Under the pieces are notes generated by a model. That model worked only from the letters and a program-made list of their open reading frames with translations. It made no database searches and was not told where the DNA came from. The position numbers and the translations under genes are program-made. A stretch of DNA of 5,171 nucleotides, taken from positions 1 through 5,171 of the forward strand of contig VBAE01000286.1 of the NCBI GenBank assembly GCA_005882415.1. The letters run 5' to 3'. Shown piece after piece: positions 1 through 5,171 of the stretch. The stretch's first letter is position 1. Every line of letters starts with the position of its first letter. The stretch is from Alphaproteobacteria bacterium (GTDB lineage Bacteria > Pseudomonadota > Alphaproteobacteria > Sphingomonadales > Sphingomonadaceae).

Positions 1-1915
1 GTTCCTCGGCAGCATCGAACAGGGAGCGCAGAAGCAGCCGCTTCCAGTCATTCCATGTCCCGGGCCCGACCGCGCGAATGTCGACCACGGTCAGGATCAG
101 CAACAATCGCAGCCGCTCCGGGCTCTGCACTTGGCGAACGAAATCTTCGATCGTCTTCGGGTCGGCGAGATCGCGTTTGAACGCCGTTGCCGACATCAGA
201 AGATGGTTGTGGACCAGCCACGACACCGTTTCAGTTTCGGCGGCGTCGAGGCCTAGGCGCGGACAAAGCCGCAATGCAATTTCGCTGCCGATGACGCTGT
301 GGTCGCCGCCGCGGCCCTTGGCGATGTCGTGCAGCAGGACAGCAACGTAGAGCACGCGGCGCGATGCGATCTGACGGAACAGCGCGGTCGACAAGGGATG
401 ATCGTCGGCAAGCTCGCCACGCTCGATCGCTGCCAGCAGGCCGATGGCGCGGATCGAATGCTCGTCGACCGTATAATGGTGATACATGTCGAACTGCATC
501 TGTGCGACGACGCGGCCGAAGTCGGGAATGAAGCGTCCGAAAACCCCGGCATCGTTCATCCATCGCAGGACCAGTTCCGGACTCTGCAGGTTGGTCAGGA
601 CCTGCAGGAACAGGTCATTCGCGCGCGGATCGCCGCGGACCTTGTTGCCGATCAGCTTGGCGTCGCGGGTCGCGGCGCGCATCGCTGCCGGGTGGATTTC
701 AAGCCGCTCGCGGGCGGCTATGGCAAACAGCTCGAGCAGCCGGATTGGCTTATCCTTGAACCAGCCGTCGTTTGGAATGGCCAGACGGCCTCGGTCGAGC
801 AGCAGCCCGGCCAGATGCTTGGGCCGGCGGCGAATGGTCGGCAAAGCGAAACGGAATCCCTTCGTCGCCATTTGCTCGTCGAGCTGCGCCAGGAAAATGC
901 CAGTGAGATCGCCGACCGCCTTGGCGTTGAGGAAGTAGAATTGCATGAATCGCTCGACCGCCGATTTTCCCGGCCGATCGGCATAATGCATCACTTCGGC
1001 CAGCTGCTGTTGATAGTCGAACGTCAGCCGCTCCTCGGCCCGCCCGGCGACGCAATGTAAATGACAGCGAACCGCCCAGAAGAAGCGCTCGGCCCGCTCG
1101 AACCGTTGATATTCTTCGTCCGTAAGCAGTCCGGCGCCGACCAGGTCGGCGGGGCTTTCGACGCCATGCACATATTTGCCGATCCAGTAGAGCGTGTGCA
1201 GGTCGCGCAGGCCACCCTTGCCGTCCTTGACGTTGGGCTCGACGACATAGCGGCTGTCGCCCATGCGGACGTGGCGTGCATCGCGCTCGGCAAGCTTGGC
1301 GGCGACGAACTCGGCCGAACTGCCGGCGACGATGTCCTTGCGAAAGCGAGCGACGGCCGTCGCGAACGGCGCCTCGTCACCCCACAGCAATCGCGATTCG
1401 AGGAAAGCGGTTCGGACCGTCATGTCGGTTTTGGCGAGCTTCAGCAGCTCGGCGACGGTGCGCAGCGAATGGCCGACCTTGAGTTTCAGGTCCCACAACA
1501 GATGGAGCGTCGCTTCGACCAACGCAGCCGCTTGGGGCGATGGCTTGGCGCCGACTAGAAACATCAGATCAAGATCGCTGAACGGCGCCATTTCGCCGCG
1601 GCCGGTGCCGCCGAGGCCGACGACGGCGATCGGCTCCGGTCGTTCTTCGATCAAGTCCCCGGTCGCCAGATCGAATGCGATTCGGACCAATTGGTCGTGC
1701 AAATATGCCGTGGCCCTGGCCGCTGCGCGGCCGCGTCCAGGCTCGGCCATTAGTCGACTGGCTATTTCTTCTCGGCCTTGGATAAGCGCTGATTGCAATA
1801 TGTCGACGATCGCCCCGCGCCGAGCGTCCGTTGCTAGCAGCGCGGCAATCCGATCGAGGATGGCGCGGCGATCGATGATCGCGCGCCGGTTTACGACCGA
1901 TTCGTAAGCGGTCAT
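1..1915 (-). CDS. glnD: [Protein-PII] uridylyltransferase/uridylyl-removing enzyme, N-terminal 638 codons (C-terminus outside window)
   Basis: GlnD is the cytoplasmic glutamine sensor that adds UMP to PII proteins (GlnB/GlnK) when nitrogen is scarce and removes it when glutamine is plentiful. The frame is open from the ATG at 1913-1915 to the window edge; I followed it line by line and found no frameshift. The nucleotidyltransferase motif GGTGRGE lies at residues 102-108 and the metal-binding S-D-L-D at 113-116, followed by WDLKLKVGHS (141-150) and the conserved KDGKGGLRDLH (230-240). The central part carries QFDMYHHYTVDEHS (474-487), and the HD-domain motif LLHDIAKGRGGDHS (527-540) marks the uridylyl-removing site. 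Family members are about 890-940 residues, so roughly the last 250-300 residues, including the two glutamine-sensing ACT domains, are out of view. The start is supported by its ATGA overlap with mutS. Position 104 is Thr where E. coli has Tyr; otherwise it looks like a functional enzyme. Confidence 0.97.
   Translation of the reverse strand, partial: MTAYESVVNRRAIIDRRAILDRIAALLATDARRGAIVDILQSALIQGREEIASRLMAEPGRGRAAARATAYLHDQLVRIAFDLATGDLIEERPEPIAVVGLGGTGRGEMAPFSDLDLMFLVGAKPSPQAAALVEATLHLLWDLKLKVGHSLRTVAELLKLAKTDMTVRTAFLESRLLWGDEAPFATAVARFRKDIVAGSSAEFVAAKLAERDARHVRMGDSRYVVEPNVKDGKGGLRDLHTLYWIGKYVHGVESPADLVGAGLLTDEEYQRFERAERFFWAVRCHLHCVAGRAEERLTFDYQQQLAEVMHYADRPGKSAVERFMQFYFLNAKAVGDLTGIFLAQLDEQMATKGFRFALPTIRRRPKHLAGLLLDRGRLAIPNDGWFKDKPIRLLELFAIAARERLEIHPAAMRAATRDAKLIGNKVRGDPRANDLFLQVLTNLQSPELVLRWMNDAGVFGRFIPDFGRVVAQMQFDMYHHYTVDEHSIRAIGLLAAIERGELADDHPLSTALFRQIASRRVLYVAVLLHDIAKGRGGDHSVIGSEIALRLCPRLGLDAAETETVSWLVHNHLLMSATAFKRDLADPKTIEDFVRQVQSPERLRLLLILTVVDIRAVGPGTWNDWKRLLLRSLFDAAEE
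1912..1915 (-). promoter_or_regulatory. ATGA stop/start overlap joining mutS to glnD
   Basis: On the minus strand the mutS stop TGA (1912-1914) and the glnD start ATG (1913-1915) share bases as ATGA. Such overlaps normally mean co-transcription and translational coupling. A purine-rich GGCGAG stretch upstream, inside the mutS end, is only a weak ribosome-binding candidate, which fits dependence on ribosomes finishing mutS. Because mutS is frameshifted here, only ribosomes in its last frame would reach this stop. Confidence 0.8.
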
Positions 1916-2459
1916 CCCGACTGCTCGCCGGCAAGCCGCTTCAGACGGTAAAGTTCGTCGAGCGCCTCTCGCGGCGTCAGTCGGTCCGGCTCGATTTCGG
2001 CGAGGGCATTGCGCACGGCATCGACCGGCGCGGCGGCCTCCGCTGCCGAGGCGAACAGCGGCAGATCATCGAGGCCCGCCGCAATTCCGCCGGTTGCATC
2101 GCGCCCGGCCTCAAGCTTGGCGAGGACCGATTTGGCGCGGGCGACGACTGCCGGCGGCAGCCCGGCCAGTTTCGCCACCGCGATGCCGTAGCTGCGGTCG
2201 GCAGCCCCGTCGGCGACCTCGTGCAGCAGGACCAAATCGCCCTTCCATTCGCGAGCCCGGACATGGTGAAGCGACAGCGCGTCCAGCCGGCCGGCAAGCC
2301 GCGTCAGCTCGTGATAATGGGTGGCGAACAATGTGCGGCAAGTGATGTCGTCGTGCATTGCTTCGACCACCGCCCAGGCAATAGCGAGCCCGTCGTAAGT
2401 CGATGTGCCGCGCCCGATTTCGTCGAGGATCACCAGGCTGTTCGGCGTCGCCTGCGAAA

Positions 2460-2462
2460 GGG
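2460..2462 (-). other. mutS: Deletion junction in mutS ATPase domain (about 74 bases missing, frameshift)
   Basis: On the minus strand IGIVDRLFS ends with the Ser codon at 2464-2462, a single unpaired C follows at 2461, and LSQATPNSL begins at 2460 in a different frame. In E. coli MutS 25 residues separate the equivalent points, including the loop with GRSTFMVEM, the ABC-type signature whose Ser contacts ATP across the dimer. Twenty-five codons less the one retained base gives about 74 missing bases, assuming the same spacing in this lineage. Flanking residues on both sides are canonical, so this is a clean loss rather than drift. Confidence 0.88.
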
Positions 2463-4342
2463 CTGAACAGGCGATCGACGATCCCAATTTTGGCGCGGGC
2501 GGCCGGGACAAACGCGCCGGCCTGGGCAAGAATGGCAATCAGCGCCGCCTGCCGGAGGAAGGTCGATTTGCCGCCCATGTTTGGGCCGGTGATCAGCCAC
2601 AAGCGATCGCTCCGCCCAAGCGACAGATCGTTGGCGACGAAGCGCTCGCCGGCGGGAGCGAGGGCTGCTTCGACGACCGGATGGCGGCCAGCGTCGATTT
2701 CCAGGCACGGTTCGTCCGTTAGGGTTGGTGCCGTCCAGCCGCCTTCGGCCGCTCTCGCGGCATGGCTGGCGGCGACATCGATCCGCGCCAGCGCCGCGGC
2801 GGTTCGGCTGATCGCCGGGGTTGCGGCCAGGGCCAGCGCCGCCAGCTCCTCCATGTGCGCCGCTTCAGCGGCCAGCGCATGAGCCCCGGCTTCGACCACC
2901 CGCCCCGCCTCCTCGTGCAACTCTGGCGAGTTGAAACGAACGACGCCGGCGAGCGTCTGGCGATGCGTGAAGCCGCTGTCGGGCGCCATCAGTCGGTCGG
3001 CATGCCGCGCCGCGACTTCGATGTGATAGCCGAGCACGGCATTGTGCCGGATCTTGAGCGCCGCGACTCCGGTCAGCTCGCGGTACCGGTTCTCGAGCGC
3101 GGCAATTGCCCGGCGACCATCCGAAGAGGCCGACCGCAAGGCATCGAGCGCGGCGTCATAGCTCTCGGCGATGTAGCCGCCCTTCGATGAATCGAGCGGC
3201 GGGGCCTCGACCAGGGCCGCGCGCAGCTTGTCGACCATTGCAGCGTGGCCGCCGAGCGCGGGCAGCAAGACGTCCAGCAGGGCAGGGCGGATCGCCTCGG
3301 CCTCAAGCTCGGCCTTGATCGCCGCGGCACTGCTCAAACCGTCGCGCAGCAGCGCCAGGTCGCGGGGACTGCCGCGGCCGGCGGTCAGGCGGGCCAGCGC
3401 CCGGGCGAAGTCGGGCAGTATCTTCAACGCCTCGCGCAGCCGTTCGCGGCGCAAGGCATCGTCGAACAGCCAGGAAACGAGCCCCAGCCGCGCCTCAATC
3501 GCCGCGCGCTCGGTCAGCGGCGCTGAAAGATCCTCGGCCAGCAACCGCCGCCCGGCCGCCGTCCGGCAACGGTCGATCTCGCCAAGCAGGCTGCCGGCAA
3601 CCGGGCCTGAGGTGGATCGGCATAACTCGAGGCTGTCGCGAGTCGCCGCATCGATTGCCATATGATCCGACCGTGCCGTCCGGCGCGGCGGCTCAAGCAA
3701 TATGCCGGCCCCCTTCTGTGTTGCGTCGAGATAGGCGAGGAGGCCGCCGGCCGCGGCGAGCTCGGCCCGGGTCGGGCCGCCGAGACCATCGAGCGTCGCC
3801 AGGCCGAACCGCGATTTGAGGCTGCGTTCGCCGGCTATGCTGTCGAACCCGCCCTTGCCGGGGGACGTGGCGACGCCTGTCACCGGGCCATCAGCAATCG
3901 TTTCTGCAGGCCCCAGCCGGGCAAGCTCGGCGGCAAGATCACCTGATCCGCAGGCAACCAGCTCGAACCGTCCCGTGGAGATATCCGCGGCGGCGATGGC
4001 CCACTCATCGCCAGCCCGGCCGACTGCCGCCAGCCAATTGGCCGCCGCCGATTCGAGCAACGTCTCTTCGGTCAGCGTTCCAGGCGTCACCAGGCGGATG
4101 ATCGCGCGGTCGACCAAGGCCTTCGATCCCCGCGCCTTGCGCGCCTCGGCCAGGCTCTCGACCTGCTCGGCAATGGCGACGCGATGACCTGCCCGGATCA
4201 GCCGGGCGAGATAGGATTCGGCGGCATGCACCGGCACCCCGCACATTGGGATCGGCGCCCCGCCATCCTCGCCGCGCTTGGTCAGCGCGATGTCGAGGCA
4301 GGCCGCGGCGATCTTGGCGTCGTCGAAGAACAGTTCGAAGAA

Positions 4343-4347
4343 AGGCG
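4343..4347 (-). other. mutS: Deletion junction near the mutS N-terminus (about 49 bases missing, frameshift)
   Basis: The native frame reads TPMMVQY, with its Tyr codon at 4350-4348. Only five bases (CGCCT on the minus strand, 4347-4343) separate it from the F-F-E-L-F-F codons starting at 4342 in another frame. In E. coli, QY and the equivalent FYELF are separated by 18 residues that include the strongly conserved LLFYRMGD. Fifty-four bases less the five kept gives about 49 missing. The break lies immediately before the Phe-x-Glu mismatch-reading motif, which itself survives. The exact size depends on the assumed spacing. Confidence 0.82.
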
Positions 4348-4389
4348 GTACTGGACCATCATCGGAGTCGGGGCGTCTGCGCGAGCCAT

Positions 4390-4460
4390 CGGGCAATTCG
4401 TAGCCGCTGCGCGTGACTCTTCCCACACCCTTTGGCTAAAGCCGCGCGCAAGGAGCGGGA
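4390..4460. promoter_or_regulatory. Divergent intergenic gap between mutS and the malic enzyme gene
   Basis: These 71 bases separate the two gene starts and must hold whatever promoters serve mutS-glnD leftward and the malic enzyme rightward, unless those overlap the coding regions. A weak rightward candidate is GTGACT at 4413-4418 with GCTAAA at 4435-4440, 16 bases apart; each element matches the sigma-70 consensus only partly. CTTTGGCTAAAG (4430-4441) is a near-palindrome with one mismatched pair and could be an operator half or chance. No clear leftward -35/-10 pair is visible, and no strong ribosome-binding site precedes the mutS ATG. Confidence 0.35.
4450..4455 (+). promoter_or_regulatory. 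Shine-Dalgarno sequence of the malic enzyme gene
   Basis: AAGGAG lies five bases before the ATG at 4461-4463, an ideal match to the 16S rRNA 3' end at normal spacing. It fixes the start of the downstream gene; the next downstream in-frame ATG is Met33, inside the conserved KPMATQRDLSLAYSPG block. Confidence 0.88.

Positions 4461-5171
<711 letters not shown>

Larger units (their letters stand above)
1912..4389 (-). pseudogene. mutS: DNA mismatch repair protein MutS, disrupted by two frame-shifting deletions
   Basis: MutS binds mismatches, forms an ATP-driven sliding clamp and recruits MutL. The likely native start is the ATG at 4387-4389, giving MARADAPTPMMVQYR, whose TPMM-QY matches the usual MutS N-terminus. 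After 15 codons the frame breaks. The next frame (4342 down to 2462, 627 codons) starts at the mismatch-reading F-F-E (F-x-E motif), then has IPMCGVPVHAAESYL, connector, core and clamp regions (GYHIEV at 3014-3031) and Walker A GPNMGGKST at 2561-2587. It breaks again after IGIVDRLFS. The last frame (2460 to 1912) resumes at LSQATPNSLVILDE with Walker B DEIGRGTSTYDG (2389-2424), FATHYHEL (2305-2328) and the C-terminal dimerisation tail LTPREALDELYRLKRL. About 824 codons remain of an expected 865. Read from the native ATG, translation stops at 4282-4284 after 35 codons; the middle frame stops at 2111-2113. Identity is certain; whether the breaks are biological or assembly errors is open. Confidence 0.9.

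Noticed and set aside
299..1060. 253-codon open frame on the plus strand, followed directly by another at 1061-1558
   Set aside because: Both lie antisense to the intact glnD frame, have no recognisable motif, and are typical shadows in GC-rich DNA.
1..1915. Possible frameshift in glnD
   Set aside because: I checked the frame across the region, and conserved GlnD motifs stay in a single frame from the ATG to the edge.
2455..2467. Programmed ribosomal frameshift in mutS
   Set aside because: A recoding site would keep all residues. Here about 25 conserved residues, including the signature loop, are physically absent, and there is no slippery heptamer at the site.
2461..4347. Homopolymer sequencing error or phase-variable repeat as cause of the mutS frame changes
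   Set aside because: Neither junction lies in a long single-base run or tandem repeat, and conserved residues on both sides show blocks of tens of bases missing rather than one or two.

Overview
The window is compact, GC-rich bacterial chromosome carrying three housekeeping genes and almost no non-coding sequence. Residue-level resemblance of all three products and the gene order (malic enzyme, divergent mutS, then glnD) suggest an alphaproteobacterium, most likely Sphingomonadales. This is a judgement from remembered family sequences, not a search.

Layout: positions 1-1915 on the minus strand hold the first 638 codons of glnD, the PII uridylyltransferase/uridylyl-removing enzyme; its C-terminus lies beyond the left edge. 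It overlaps by 4 bases (ATGA on the minus strand) with mutS, the DNA mismatch-repair ATPase, which spans 1912-4389 on the minus strand. A 71-base divergent gap (4390-4460) follows. The right end (4461-5171, plus strand) holds the first 237 codons of a MaeB-type NADP-dependent malic enzyme with a clear Shine-Dalgarno sequence.

The main observation is that mutS is broken twice. Against the E. coli MutS sequence as I recall it, about 49 bases are missing near the start (junction near 4343-4347) and about 74 bases are missing between Walker A and Walker B (junction near 2460-2462). Each loss shifts the frame; together they equal about 41 codons, so the first and last segments share a frame while the 627 codons between are in another. 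The second loss removes the ABC signature loop (GRSTFMVEM-type), essential for ATPase function. All other recognisable parts of MutS are well preserved. Either this is a recently inactivated mutS, implying a mutator lineage, or the two gaps are assembly errors; the sequence alone cannot decide.

glnD was followed codon by codon through the window and is unbroken, and so is the visible part of the malic enzyme, so the damage is confined to mutS. glnD and mutS look co-transcribed, which joins nitrogen signalling to DNA repair only by position. I see no tRNA, rRNA, CRISPR array, mobile element or other accessory system.
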